Shown here: in pieces, positions 9,152-18,287 of the stretch | How the letters are laid out: every line of letters begins with the position of its first letter | Position numbering within the stretch: position 1 is the first letter of the stretch | DNA from: Nonomuraea guangzhouensis | GTDB lineage: Bacteria > Actinomycetota > Actinomycetes > Streptosporangiales > Streptosporangiaceae | Assembly: GCF_019396345.1 (NCBI RefSeq) | Contig: NZ_JAHKRM010000014.1 | Location: forward strand, 62,001-126,000 | Length of the DNA stretch: 64,000 bases | Direction: 5' to 3' | Notes under the pieces: generated by a model | What the model saw: the letters and a program-made list of their open reading frames with translations, nothing else | Told to the model about the DNA's origin: nothing | Database searches by the model: none | Position numbers and translations under genes: made by a program

Positions 9152-11257
9152 ATGAGAACGAGAACCGCAATCGCCGCCCTGACCGCTGCGGCGATCCTCA
9201 TGCCGGCCGCCGTCGCGAATGCCACCGGGAGTGGGAGCGCCGCTGTGGCTCCGCCGCCCGACGACCAGTTCCAGAAGGTGACACTGAACGACAATCCGGG
9301 CGAGCCGATGGACTTGGCGGTGTTACCGGATTCGAGGGTCCTGCACACCACCCGGACCGGTGTCGTCTGGTTACATGATCCGAAGACCGGCCTCAACACG
9401 CAGGCCGCCCGGCTCGACGTCTACCGGCACGACGAGGAGGGGCTGCAGAGCATCGCCCTCAGCCCCGGCTTCGGCAAGGGCTCCAAGGCGGACGACTGGG
9501 TCTACCTCTACTACTCCCCGCCGCTCAACACCCCCATCGACGACCCGGCGACGCCGGACGTCAACGAGGGCGACGCCCCGACCACCGGCACGCCGGCGGA
9601 CTTCGCGCCCTTCAAGGGGCTGATCCGGCTGTCCCGCTTCCGCTTCACCGGCGCCACCATCGATCTCCGCACCGAGCAGCGCGTTCTCGACGTGCCGGTG
9701 GATCGCGGCATCTGCTGCCACGTCGGCGGGGACATCGTCTTCGACGCCGGCGGCAACCTCTACCTGTCGACCGGCGACGACACGAACCCGTTCTCCTCCG
9801 GCGGCTACGCCCCGATCGACGAGCGCCCCGGCCAGAACCCCGCCTTCGACGCCCAGCGCAGCGCCGGCAACACCAACGACCTGCGCGGCAAGGTCCTTCG
9901 CATCAAGGTGCGCGCGGACGGCTCCTACATGATCCCCCGCGGCAACCTCTTCCCGTCCGGCACCGCGGGCACCCGGCCGGAGATCTACGCGATGGGCCTG
10001 CGCAATCCCTTCCGCATCGAGCTCAACCGGTCCACCGGCGATCTCTACGTCGGCGACTACTCGCCCGACGCGCGAGCGGCCGATCCCCTGCGCGGCCCGG
10101 CGGGAACCGGCAAATGGGCGTTGATCCGCAAGGCCGGCAACTACGGCTGGCCCTACTGCGCGACGGCGCGGCTCCCGTACGTGGACTACGACTTCGCGAC
10201 CGGAGCGTCAGGCGCGAAGTTCGATTGCGCCGCGCCCGTCAACGAGTCGCCGCACAACACCGGCCTGCGCAAGCTGCCGCCGGTGGCGCAGCCGGACGTG
10301 TGGTACTCCTACGGGCCTTCTGCGGAGTTCCCGGCGCTGGGCACCGGCGGCATCGGCCCGATGGCCGGCCCGGCGTACCACTTCGACCCGCGCACCACGC
10401 GCGGGCGCGCTCCGGTGGCGTGGCCGAAGTACTTCGACGGCGTTCCGCTCTTCTACGAGTGGACCCGTGACTACGTCAAGGCGTTCCACCGTGACGGGCG
10501 GATCGAGGACGTGCTGCCGTCGTTCGTCTTCGACAACCCGATGGACATGGAGTTCGGCCCGGACGGCGCGCTCTATGTGCTGGAGTACGGCGACGGCTAC
10601 TTCCAGGAGAACCCGGACGCCCAGCTCGCCCGCTACGACTACATCGGCTACACCGGCAACCACACTCCCATCCCGGCCGCCGCGGCGTCGGTGACCAGCG
10701 GCCACGCGCCGCTCACCGTCCGCTTCACCAGCGCCGGCACGACCGACCCCGACGGTGACAGGCTCCGCTACGCCTGGGACTTCAACGCCGACGGCACGGT
10801 CGACTCCCGCAGCCCCGAGGCGTCGTACACGTTCCGGACGAACGGCCTCTACAACGCCACGCTCAAGGTCACCGACACCGCCGGCATGTCCGCGGCGACG
10901 TCGGTGCGGATCGTGGTCGGCAACGCCGCGCCGGTCGTGGAGCTGGTCCGGCCCGCCGAGGGGCAGGCGTTCCACTTCGGCGACGTCGTCGAGTTCGAGG
11001 TGCGGATCACCGACGACCAGCCGGTGGACTGCGCCAACGTGACCGTGGACTACATCCTCGGCCACGACGACCACGGTCATCCGCAGACCACGGCCCGCGG
11101 CTGCACGGGCTCCATCCAGACCACCGAGCCGAGCGGGCACGACCCCGAGACCGACCACCTCACCGGCGTCTTCGTCGCCGGCTACACCGACCCCGGCGGT
11201 GCCGACCTGCCCCCGCTGACCGGCAGCGACCAGGTCGTACTCCAGCCCACACGTTAG
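9152..11257 (+). CDS. Secreted PQQ-dependent sugar dehydrogenase-like protein with PKD domain
   Basis: A 701-residue secreted protein. It has a signal peptide (residues 1-24, ending VANA), then a six-bladed beta-propeller of the soluble glucose/sorbosone dehydrogenase fold (about 40-500). Characteristic stretches are EEGLQSIALSPGF, GDIVFDAGGNLYLSTGDD, DLRGKVLRIKV and MGLRNPFRIE. A PKD-type domain (about 510-590, DPDGDRLRYAWDFNADG) and a further beta domain follow. Family members oxidise sugars outside the cell with PQQ; cofactor use here is inferred. AAGGGAGAGG precedes the ATG. Codons 58 and 74 are TTA, rare in this genome type. The stop overlaps the ribosome binding site of the next gene, so the two form an operon. 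Confidence 0.88.
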   Translation: MRTRTAIAALTAAAILMPAAVANATGSGSAAVAPPPDDQFQKVTLNDNPGEPMDLAVLPDSRVLHTTRTGVVWLHDPKTGLNTQAARLDVYRHDEEGLQSIALSPGFGKGSKADDWVYLYYSPPLNTPIDDPATPDVNEGDAPTTGTPADFAPFKGLIRLSRFRFTGATIDLRTEQRVLDVPVDRGICCHVGGDIVFDAGGNLYLSTGDDTNPFSSGGYAPIDERPGQNPAFDAQRSAGNTNDLRGKVLRIKVRADGSYMIPRGNLFPSGTAGTRPEIYAMGLRNPFRIELNRSTGDLYVGDYSPDARAADPLRGPAGTGKWALIRKAGNYGWPYCATARLPYVDYDFATGASGAKFDCAAPVNESPHNTGLRKLPPVAQPDVWYSYGPSAEFPALGTGGIGPMAGPAYHFDPRTTRGRAPVAWPKYFDGVPLFYEWTRDYVKAFHRDGRIEDVLPSFVFDNPMDMEFGPDGALYVLEYGDGYFQENPDAQLARYDYIGYTGNHTPIPAAAASVTSGHAPLTVRFTSAGTTDPDGDRLRYAWDFNADGTVDSRSPEASYTFRTNGLYNATLKVTDTAGMSAATSVRIVVGNAAPVVELVRPAEGQAFHFGDVVEFEVRITDDQPVDCANVTVDYILGHDDHGHPQTTARGCTGSIQTTEPSGHDPETDHLTGVFVAGYTDPGGADLPPLTGSDQVVLQPTR

Positions 11258-11266
11258 GAGATCCCC

Positions 11267-12160
11267 ATGTGTTACGGGTACGGCCCCAGCAGGCGTTCCC
11301 TGCTCGCCGCGGGCCTCGGACTGGGGGCGGGCGCCCTGGCCGCCGCCGCCACGCCCGCCGCCGCGGCGACCCCGCAGGGCGGCGGTCACCGCGTCCCTCC
11401 CGACCAGATCAGCATCCAGCTCTGGACGGTACGCGATGACATGTCCCAGAACTACGACACCACCCTTACCTACCTGGCCGAGATCGGCTACCCGAAGGTC
11501 GAGCTCGCGCTCGGCTACTTCGGTCGTACGGCCCAGCAGCTCCGTCAGTTCCTCGACGGGATCGGCATCCGGGCCAGCTCCAGCCACGACGGCCTCACCA
11601 CCGACGCCGCCGGGCTGGACACGAAGATCAACAACGCGCTGACCCTCGGCCAGTCCTTCATGATCGTGCCCTACCTGAACTCCACCAGCCAGGACGAGTG
11701 GAAGGCGTGGGCCGAACGCATGAACGTCGAGGCCGCGGCCGCCCGCTCGGCCGGGCTGCGGTACGGCTACCACAACCACGCCCACGAGTTCACCACCGAC
11801 CTCGGCGGCGGGCGGACGCCGTGGGACGTACTCACCTCGGAGCTCGATCCGCGCCTGGTCCATCTGGAGATCGACCTCTACTGGGCGGTCACCGGCGGCA
11901 TCGGGCGCGGCGTCGCCGACCCGGTGCGATTCACGCTCGACGTCATCCGCAGGGCGCCGCAGCGGGTGCTGCAGTTCCACGTCAAGGACCGGGACCTCAA
12001 CGGTGACATGGCCGACCTCGGCACCGGGACCATCGACTTCCGGCGGATCTTCGACGCGCACCGGGTGAAGGAGTACATCGTGGAGAACGACACCCCGGAC
12101 GTGACTCCCCGGCGCACCGCGGAGGTCGGCTACCGCTACCTGCGGAAGGTGTGCTTCTAG
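11267..12160 (+). CDS. Tat-exported sugar phosphate isomerase/epimerase-like TIM-barrel protein
   Basis: A 297-residue AP-endonuclease-2-type TIM barrel. The N terminus has a twin-arginine signal (SRRSLLAAGLGLGAGALAAAA) and an AAA cleavage region near residue 34. Barrel motifs include ISIQLWTVRDDM, YHNHAHEF (metal-binding His), HLEIDLYW and LQFHVKDRD, the expected positions of metal ligands in xylose-isomerase-like enzymes. It follows the sugar dehydrogenase by nine bases, with AGGAG overlapping that gene's stop. The pair probably acts on the same extracellular sugar, but the exact reaction is not known. Confidence 0.87.
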   Translation: MCYGYGPSRRSLLAAGLGLGAGALAAAATPAAAATPQGGGHRVPPDQISIQLWTVRDDMSQNYDTTLTYLAEIGYPKVELALGYFGRTAQQLRQFLDGIGIRASSSHDGLTTDAAGLDTKINNALTLGQSFMIVPYLNSTSQDEWKAWAERMNVEAAAARSAGLRYGYHNHAHEFTTDLGGGRTPWDVLTSELDPRLVHLEIDLYWAVTGGIGRGVADPVRFTLDVIRRAPQRVLQFHVKDRDLNGDMADLGTGTIDFRRIFDAHRVKEYIVENDTPDVTPRRTAEVGYRYLRKVCF

Positions 12161-12216
12161 GGACCACGTCCCCGGTCCCCGGTCCGGTCGTCGGGTCCCG
12201 GTCCCCGGTTCGAGCG

Positions 12217-12235
12217 CGGCCCGGGACCCGGGCCG
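12217..12235. terminator. Palindromic hairpin, probable terminator
   Basis: CGGCCCGGG / CCCGGGCCG around a single A, between the convergent ends of the TIM-barrel gene and the mycothiol-type gene. The preceding 45 bases are low-complexity GGTCCCCGG-like sequence. Real pairing would leave a larger loop. Confidence 0.55.
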
Positions 12236-12252
12236 GGCTCGGTGTCCCGGGG

Positions 12253-13047
12253 TCAGAAGCCGGGGAAGACCCGGCGCAGGTCGTCCAGGGTGAGGGTCTG
12301 GCTCGTGAGGGTCACGCCGTCCGGCGTGTGTTCGGGAGCGTGGCGGCCGGTGGTGAGCCGCAGCCACCACTCGGCCGGCGCGCTGAGGACGGCGTCGGGC
12401 TGGGCGGGCTCGTCGACGAGGGCGACCTTCTCCCCCAGGTCGAGCCCGAAGGAGCGCTCGGGAGAGGTGGTCCGGATGGTCAGGCTGCCCCGGCGGCCGC
12501 CAAGAGCGTCGGCCTTGCCGATGAAGTGGATGAGCAGGCCCACCTGGTCGAGGAGCAGGTCGGTCGCGGCCGGGGCCAGGGCCGCCGCCGGGTCGAAGGC
12601 GACCTCGACGTCCCAGGAGTGGTGGGCGAACTCGCTGAGCCGCAGACCCGCCGCGGTCGCGACGTCCACGGGGACGGGCAGGAAGCCGAGCTTGACGCGC
12701 AGGTCCTGTCTCGTCTGCGCGTCGAGGCTCTCGTAGCGGCTGACCAGCGCCTCGCTGGCGGTCAGAAACCCCTCGGCCCGCTCGGCCGGGGACATCGCGT
12801 CCCAGCGGGCCCAGACCGCCTTGTTGAAGTCCCCGTCCGGGGCGGCGGTGCCGTTCAGCGAGGCCTCCAGGTTGGCCAGGTTGATCTCCGAGCCGCTGCC
12901 CAGGTGGCTGAGCACCTGCGACACGTCCCATTCCGCCGCTCCGGACGGCCGGGTGAGGTCCTCGGGGGCGAGGCCACGTACGAGAGCGGCCAGGTGATCG
13001 TGTCCGCTGCGCAGAGCGTCGATGGTCTGGTCGGCGCGATCGGTCAT
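12253..13047 (-). CDS. Maleylpyruvate isomerase family (mycothiol-type) protein
   Basis: A 264-residue protein of the DinB-like four-helix metalloenzyme fold found in actinobacterial mycothiol-dependent maleylpyruvate isomerases. It has the N-terminal bundle with the first histidine in VLSHLGSGSEI and the later pair in EFAHHSWDVEV, the expected metal ligands. A C-terminal alpha/beta domain contains PAEWWLRLTTGR. GGAG lies before the ATG at 13047; a TTG four codons upstream is less likely. Members use mycothiol in isomerisation, detoxification or thiol transfer; the substrate here is unknown. Confidence 0.85.
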   Translation of the reverse strand: MTDRADQTIDALRSGHDHLAALVRGLAPEDLTRPSGAAEWDVSQVLSHLGSGSEINLANLEASLNGTAAPDGDFNKAVWARWDAMSPAERAEGFLTASEALVSRYESLDAQTRQDLRVKLGFLPVPVDVATAAGLRLSEFAHHSWDVEVAFDPAAALAPAATDLLLDQVGLLIHFIGKADALGGRRGSLTIRTTSPERSFGLDLGEKVALVDEPAQPDAVLSAPAEWWLRLTTGRHAPEHTPDGVTLTSQTLTLDDLRRVFPGF

Positions 13048-13132
13048 GTTCGGCTCCAAAGGGAGGATGTGAGTGGTGCCGGAGATGTCGACAAGCTCAG
13101 CCGGTCGCGCCCACCGATAATTCCCGGGCGGT

Positions 13133-13699
13133 TCACGCGGACGGGTCCCGGGGCTGAAGGGACTCGAACACGGTCATCCCCGAGGCCGGGTCGAGGTCGG
13201 TCTCCGTCGCCTCGGTCAGCCGGGCCATGGTCATGTAGAAGCCGATCGCCAGGATCGCCTCGACGATCTGCCGCTCGGAGAAGTGGCCCCGAGCCGCCGT
13301 GAACACGCTCTCCTCAACCCGGACGTTCTCGATCACCTGCCTGCCGAACGCGAGCAGCGCACGCTCGGCGTCGTCGAAGGCGTCGCTGCCGAGGTCCAGC
13401 CGTTCGATCGCGTCGATCTGCGCCTGCGGCACGCCGACTCCCAGGGCGATCGGCACGTGCTGCCGCCACTCGTACGCGCCGCCCTCGACCTGCGCGACGA
13501 GCAGGATCAGCAGTTCGCGAAGCCGGTGCCCGAGGTCAAGGCTGCTGAGGATGGCCTGGCCCAGCCGAACCTGCGGGATCACGCACGACTCCGCGTGCGC
13601 CAGCATGCGGAAGATGTTGAGCTTGACCGGTAAGGCCGCGAGCGTCTTGGCCGCGTTGCCGGTCGCGTCGTCAGGGTTGATGAGACTCAGTCTTGCCAT
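13133..13699 (-). CDS. Carboxymuconolactone decarboxylase family protein
   Basis: A 188-residue all-helical protein with the CMD core at about 40-120. LGHRLRELLILLVAQVEGGAYEWRQHVPIALGVGVPQAQIDAI carries the conserved Glu and His. The CxxC pair of AhpD peroxidases is absent, so it resembles the decarboxylase branch rather than a disulfide reductase. GGAGGT precedes the ATG. The LysR gene ends 29 bases inside this gene, so the two are co-transcribed and probably coupled. The function in aromatic or lactone degradation is inferred from family only. Confidence 0.85.
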   Translation of the reverse strand: MARLSLINPDDATGNAAKTLAALPVKLNIFRMLAHAESCVIPQVRLGQAILSSLDLGHRLRELLILLVAQVEGGAYEWRQHVPIALGVGVPQAQIDAIERLDLGSDAFDDAERALLAFGRQVIENVRVEESVFTAARGHFSERQIVEAILAIGFYMTMARLTEATETDLDPASGMTVFESLQPRDPSA

Positions 13700-14651
13700 G
13701 GGTACCTCCGGTTGAGTGCCAGATGGCGGTACGTGCGGTCAGAGCCGGGGCCGTCTGGTGGAGGAGGTCGAGAAAGGCGTCCACCGTCGGGGTGGACACG
13801 CGCCCCGACCGGCGATACAGGCGGATCTCGCGTTGCCACAGCGGCCCCGGCAGCGACCGGATCACCACGTCATCCCCGAACACCGCCACCTGCGCGGCGA
13901 ACGCCCCCAGGATCGCCACTCCCAAACCGGCGGCCACCAGGGCGGAGATGGTGGTGGGCTGTGAGATGACCATGATCTCGACGGGGTCGGCGCCGATCCG
14001 GTCGAGCCGGTCGCGGTAGTCGGCCCAGCCCCCATAGGGATCCCCGGTGACCATGACGGTTTCGTCGGCCAGCAGCCCGAGGTCCATCGGGGAGGCGGTG
14101 GCCAAGGGATGGCGGGCCGGCACCACCAGGACGATCTTCTCGTGGAACAGGTGGGTCGAGGGGACGTTGTGGTGTACCTGCGGCACGTCAGAGGTACGCA
14201 GGGCGATGTCGACCTCGCCGTGGGCGAGGGCCTCCTCCAGTTGCAGCGGGTCGCCCTCGCGCAGCACCACCGTGACCCCGGGATGCAGCCGGCGGAACTG
14301 CTGCATCAGCGGCGCCAGCAGCACGGCGCTCAGCCCCGGGTAACCGCCCACCGTGACCCGGCCCCTGAGCTTGGTCCCCAGGGTGCGCACCTCGTCCACG
14401 CCGGACTGGATCTCCGCCAGCGCGGCCCGCGCCTTGGGCAGGAACCGGGCGCCGGCGGCCGTGAGCGTGAGCTCCTTGCTGGTACGGATGAGCAGCGTGC
14501 CGCCGAGCGCCTGCTCCAGTGCCGCGACGTGCGCGCTCACCCGCGGCTGCGACCGGCCCAGGGCGCGCCCGGCGGCGGTGAAGCTGCCGTGGTCCACGAC
14601 GGCGACAAAGGTGGCCAGCCAGCTGAGCTGCAGGTTCAGACGCTCGCTCAT
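13671..14651 (-). CDS. LysR-type transcriptional regulator
   Basis: A 326-residue LysR regulator with an N-terminal winged HTH (residues 8-66, FVAVVDHGSFTAAGRALGRSQPRVSAHVAALEQALG). The effector domain runs about 95-300, with VTVGGYPGLSAVLLAPLM and DIALRTSDVP. It is divergent from the MFS transporter-sulfatase operon across 72 bases, the classical arrangement for a LysR activator of the opposite operon, and overlaps the CMD-family gene downstream. The effector is unknown; a product of the sulfatase or the transported compound is a reasonable guess. Confidence 0.92.
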   Translation of the reverse strand: MSERLNLQLSWLATFVAVVDHGSFTAAGRALGRSQPRVSAHVAALEQALGGTLLIRTSKELTLTAAGARFLPKARAALAEIQSGVDEVRTLGTKLRGRVTVGGYPGLSAVLLAPLMQQFRRLHPGVTVVLREGDPLQLEEALAHGEVDIALRTSDVPQVHHNVPSTHLFHEKIVLVVPARHPLATASPMDLGLLADETVMVTGDPYGGWADYRDRLDRIGADPVEIMVISQPTTISALVAAGLGVAILGAFAAQVAVFGDDVVIRSLPGPLWQREIRLYRRSGRVSTPTVDAFLDLLHQTAPALTARTAIWHSTGGTHGKTESHQP

Positions 14652-14723
14652 TCGGAAAACGTATGATTTGCAGTCGCACTATGGCAATAGACGAATGGAT
14701 ATGTCCCGCATAGATTCGCCCGC

Positions 14724-16064
14724 ATGACGAGCGAAACTGTCGAATTCGACACGGGACGCATGACCAGAGGGCAGCGCAGGATCGCACTGACCGCCATCGG
14801 CGGTTACTACGTGGACGGCTACGACCTGCTGGTTCTGTCCGGTGCCCTGCTGGGCATCAAGCCTGAACTCTCCCCGGATCCCGGGCTGCTCGGCCTCGTG
14901 GGCGCCTCCGCGTTCGTCGGCATGGCCCTCGGCTCCGTACTGACCGGACCGCTGACCGACCGGCTCGGCCGCCGCCCCGTCTTCTTCGCGTCGATGGCCG
15001 TCTTCGTCCTGGCCTCACTGGGGTTTCTGCTCGTCAATGACGTGTGGCAGCTCATCGCGCTGCGGTTCTTCGTCGGCTTCGCGATCGGCGCGGACATGCC
15101 GGCCTCGGCCGCCCTGATCGCGGAGTTCATCCCGTCCAGGAGGCGTGGGACGTTCACCGGTCTGGGCGGGGTGGCCTGGATGCTGGGCGCGCTGACCGCC
15201 ATCGCGGTGACGCTGCTGATCTTCACCCTCGCGGGCGCGGAGCACTGGAGATGGGTGATGGCCACCGGGGCCATCGCGGCGGTGCTGCTGCTGTTCCTGC
15301 GGCGCCGCACGCCCGAGTCGCCGTACTGGCTGCGTGCCCACGGCCGCCACGAGGAGGCGCTGGCCGCCTGGCGCTACGCCACCTCCGGCGAGATTCCGCC
15401 CGAAGCCGCTCCGGCCGCCCCCGGCACCCGTCAGCCGGCCCCGCTGCGCCTGCTCTTCCGTAAGCCGCTGGTCATCATGATGGTCATGCTCTGCGTGTAC
15501 TGGGGATGCAACAACTTGTACGGATCGGCCATCCTGCTCTACCAGCCCAGCCTGATCAGCCGCATCGTCACGCCGAGCACGTTCACCGCGCTGCTGTTCA
15601 CCGCGGCCACGACGACGCTCGCGGTGATCCTCGGCCTCGTCGTCTGCCTGTGGGTGATCGAGTCGATCGGCCGTCGCTTCATCGCGCTCACCGGCACCGC
15701 GATCGCCGCCGTGTGCACGTTCCTCATCTGGGCCGGGTTCGGCACCTCGTGGCTCGTCCTGGTGGCCTTCGCGATCACGATCGCGGTGATCAACGGCGGT
15801 ACCTCGCTGGCCTTCTACTCCTGGGCGCCCGAACTGTTCCCCGCCTCGGTGCGGGGACGCGCCATCGGCATCGTCAACATGGTCGGCAAGGCGGGCAGCG
15901 TGGTCGGCACGCTCGCGCTGCCGAGCATGTTCGAAGCGCTCGGCGCGGTGTCCTTCCTGGTGATCGCGGGCCTGGCGGTCCTGAACGTGGCGGTGACCTA
16001 CCGGCTGGCTCCGGAGACCCGCGGTCTGACGCTCCGCCAGCTCGAGGAGAGGGTGTACGCATGA
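14724..16064 (+). CDS. MFS transporter (sugar-porter-like)
   Basis: A 446-residue permease with 12 predicted helices in two six-helix halves. The loop 2-3 signature is DRLGRRPVFF. There is a central cytoplasmic loop with RRRTPESPYWLRAHGR, and PETRGLTLRQLEE near the C terminus, which matches the sugar-porter/metabolite:H+ symporter signature. No ribosome binding site is obvious, so translation may be leaderless. It shares an ATGA junction with the following sulfatase gene and so probably imports the sulfated compound or exports or imports its product. Confidence 0.9.
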   Translation: MTSETVEFDTGRMTRGQRRIALTAIGGYYVDGYDLLVLSGALLGIKPELSPDPGLLGLVGASAFVGMALGSVLTGPLTDRLGRRPVFFASMAVFVLASLGFLLVNDVWQLIALRFFVGFAIGADMPASAALIAEFIPSRRRGTFTGLGGVAWMLGALTAIAVTLLIFTLAGAEHWRWVMATGAIAAVLLLFLRRRTPESPYWLRAHGRHEEALAAWRYATSGEIPPEAAPAAPGTRQPAPLRLLFRKPLVIMMVMLCVYWGCNNLYGSAILLYQPSLISRIVTPSTFTALLFTAATTTLAVILGLVVCLWVIESIGRRFIALTGTAIAAVCTFLIWAGFGTSWLVLVAFAITIAVINGGTSLAFYSWAPELFPASVRGRAIGIVNMVGKAGSVVGTLALPSMFEALGAVSFLVIAGLAVLNVAVTYRLAPETRGLTLRQLEERVYA

Positions 16065-18283
16065 CGGCCGGACCCGTGGGGCGTACCTACCAGGACTCCA
16101 CGCCATGGTGGCCGGAGCCGCCCAGGCCGCGCGAGGGCGCGCCGGACGTGATCGTCGTCGTCCTCGACGACGTCGGGTTCGGCAGCCTCGGCTGCTACGG
16201 ATCGGAGATCGCCACGCCCGCCATGGACGGGCTGGCCGGCGACGGGCTGCGCTACACCAACTTCCACGTCACGCCACTGTGCTCGCCCACCCGCGCCTCG
16301 CTCCTCACCGGCCGCAACCACCACGCCGTCGGCATGTCCCTGCTGTCCAACGCCGACAGCGGCTTTCCCGGCAAACGCGGCACGGTGACCCACCGCGCGG
16401 CCACGATCGCCGAGGTGCTGCGCGAGACCGGGTACAACACCTACGCGCTCGGCAAGTGGCACCTGGCCCCGATGGACCAGACCAGCGCGATCGGCCCCTA
16501 CGACCAGTGGCCGCTGGGCCGCGGCTTCGACCGCTACTACGGCTTCCTGGAGGGCATCAGCGACCAGTACTATCCCGAGCTGGTCCAGGACAACCACCGG
16601 GTGGAGCCGCCGAGGACGCCGGAGGAGGGCTACCACCTGACCGAGGACCTCGTCGACCGGGCCATCGCCTGCATTTCGGACCACAAGTCGGTGGGGCCCG
16701 ACAAGCCGTACTTCCTCTACCTGGCCATGGGGGCGGGCCACGCGCCGCACCAGGCGCCCGAGGAATACCTGCGGCGCTATCGCGGCCGCTACGACGAGGG
16801 CTGGGACGTGATCAGGGAGCGCCGCCACGCCAGGCAGCTCGAACTCGGGATCATCCCGCCCGGCACCGCGCTGGCGCCGCGCAACGACGGCGTACACCCC
16901 TGGGCCGAGCTGCCGGAGGAGGAACGCGCCGTCGCCGCCCGGCTGCAGGAGGCGTTCGCCGCGATGCTGGAGCACACCGACGCCCACCTGGCCCGGCTCC
17001 TCGCGCACCTCGAACGCATCGGCACCCGGCAGGACACGCTGATCGTCCTGCTTTCGGACAACGGCGCCAGCCAGGAAGGCGGCAGGCTCGGCAACACCAA
17101 CTCCATCGCCTACGAGAACGGGGACGAGGTCTCCCACGCCGACAACCACGCCCGGCTCGACGAGATCGGCGGCCCACGCTGCCACGGCAACTACCCCTGG
17201 GGCTGGGCACAGGCGGGCAACACCCCGCTCAAGCGGTACAAGCAGAACACGCACGCCGGGGGCGTCCGGGCGCCGCTCATCGTCTCCTGGCCGGGGCGGG
17301 TCGCCGGTGGCGGCGTGCGGGGGCAGTTCCACGACGTCATTGACGTGACGCCGACGATCCTGGACATCGTCGGCGCCGAGATGCCGCGGACCTACCGAGG
17401 GCTCGCGCAGTTGCCGGTGCACGGCATGTCCATGCGCTACACGTTCACCGACGGCGCGACGCCGACCCGCCGCACCACCCAGTATTTCGAGATGTACGGG
17501 CACCGCGCGATCTGGCACGAAGGGTGGAAGGCGGTCGCCTACCACGAGCGCGGCACTGCCTACGAAGAGGACCGGTGGGAGCTGTACCACCTGGACGACG
17601 ACTTCTCCGAATGCCATGACCTGGCGGCCGAGCGCCCGGACGTGCTGCATGAGCTGATCGGCCGCTGGTGGTCCGAGGCCGACCGGTACGACGTCTTCCC
17701 ACTGGACGATCGCAACTTCGCCGAGCGGGCCGCGATGTACCACAGCGCGGCCTCACCCAGGCGCCGGCGGAGCTTCGTGCTGTACCCGGAGATGAGCCGC
17801 ATCCCCGGCGGGGTCACGCCGCTGATCTACGATCGCTCGTACCGCATCGACGCCCACGTCAGGTTGCGGGCGGGCGACGAAGGCGTGCTCATCTCGCAGG
17901 GCGACGTCAACGGCGGTCACGTCCTGTACGTCGCCGGCGGCCGGCTCCACTACGAGTACAACCACCAGGGCACCCGGTACCGCGTGCGTGGCGACCGCGA
18001 CCTGCCGCCCGGCGACCGAGTCGTGTCGATGATCTTCACGAAGACCGGTCCGCGCCAGGGCGTCGCCGCGCTGGCAGTCGACGGCCGTTCGGCCGGCGGC
18101 AAGGAGCCGATCACCACCGCGCGGTACCTGATCGGCTGGCAGGGCCTGGTGCTGGGCCGAGACGCCCTGTCGCCGGTGAGCTGGGACTACCCGCGTGGCT
18201 TCCCCTTCACCGGGACGATCGATCGGGTGTGCGTCGAGCTGGACGACGACATCCCGGACACCACCCACGAGACCTTCGACTGA
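16061..18283 (+). CDS. Type I (formylglycine) arylsulfatase
   Basis: A 740-residue alkaline-phosphatase-superfamily sulfatase. Metal-binding Asp36-Asp37 lie in VVVLDDVGFG. The formylglycine site is Cys74 in CSPTRASLLTGR, matching C-x-P-x-R. GKWHL and SDNGASQEGG are further active-site blocks. The C-terminal 200 residues hold a beta-rich domain (RSYRIDAHVRLRAGDEGV). No signal peptide is seen, so hydrolysis is probably cytoplasmic after import by the coupled MFS carrier. The ATG overlaps the MFS stop. Activity needs a formylglycine-generating enzyme, which is not in the window. The natural sulfate ester is unknown. Confidence 0.93.
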   Translation: MTAGPVGRTYQDSTPWWPEPPRPREGAPDVIVVVLDDVGFGSLGCYGSEIATPAMDGLAGDGLRYTNFHVTPLCSPTRASLLTGRNHHAVGMSLLSNADSGFPGKRGTVTHRAATIAEVLRETGYNTYALGKWHLAPMDQTSAIGPYDQWPLGRGFDRYYGFLEGISDQYYPELVQDNHRVEPPRTPEEGYHLTEDLVDRAIACISDHKSVGPDKPYFLYLAMGAGHAPHQAPEEYLRRYRGRYDEGWDVIRERRHARQLELGIIPPGTALAPRNDGVHPWAELPEEERAVAARLQEAFAAMLEHTDAHLARLLAHLERIGTRQDTLIVLLSDNGASQEGGRLGNTNSIAYENGDEVSHADNHARLDEIGGPRCHGNYPWGWAQAGNTPLKRYKQNTHAGGVRAPLIVSWPGRVAGGGVRGQFHDVIDVTPTILDIVGAEMPRTYRGLAQLPVHGMSMRYTFTDGATPTRRTTQYFEMYGHRAIWHEGWKAVAYHERGTAYEEDRWELYHLDDDFSECHDLAAERPDVLHELIGRWWSEADRYDVFPLDDRNFAERAAMYHSAASPRRRRSFVLYPEMSRIPGGVTPLIYDRSYRIDAHVRLRAGDEGVLISQGDVNGGHVLYVAGGRLHYEYNHQGTRYRVRGDRDLPPGDRVVSMIFTKTGPRQGVAALAVDGRSAGGKEPITTARYLIGWQGLVLGRDALSPVSWDYPRGFPFTGTIDRVCVELDDDIPDTTHETFD

Positions 18284-18287
18284 CCGG

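Noticed and set aside
12161..12252. GGTCCCCGG-rich direct repeats, considered as a repeat array or attachment site
   Set aside because: Units are irregular and very short; simple low-complexity sequence around a terminator explains them.
10208..12931. 907-codon open frame on the - strand
   Set aside because: It runs antisense through the sugar dehydrogenase, TIM-barrel and mycothiol-type genes; repetitive Gly/Arg/Val composition, no domain.
15998..17743. 581-codon open frame opposite the sulfatase gene
   Set aside because: Shadow of the arylsulfatase; no recognisable motif or start signal.
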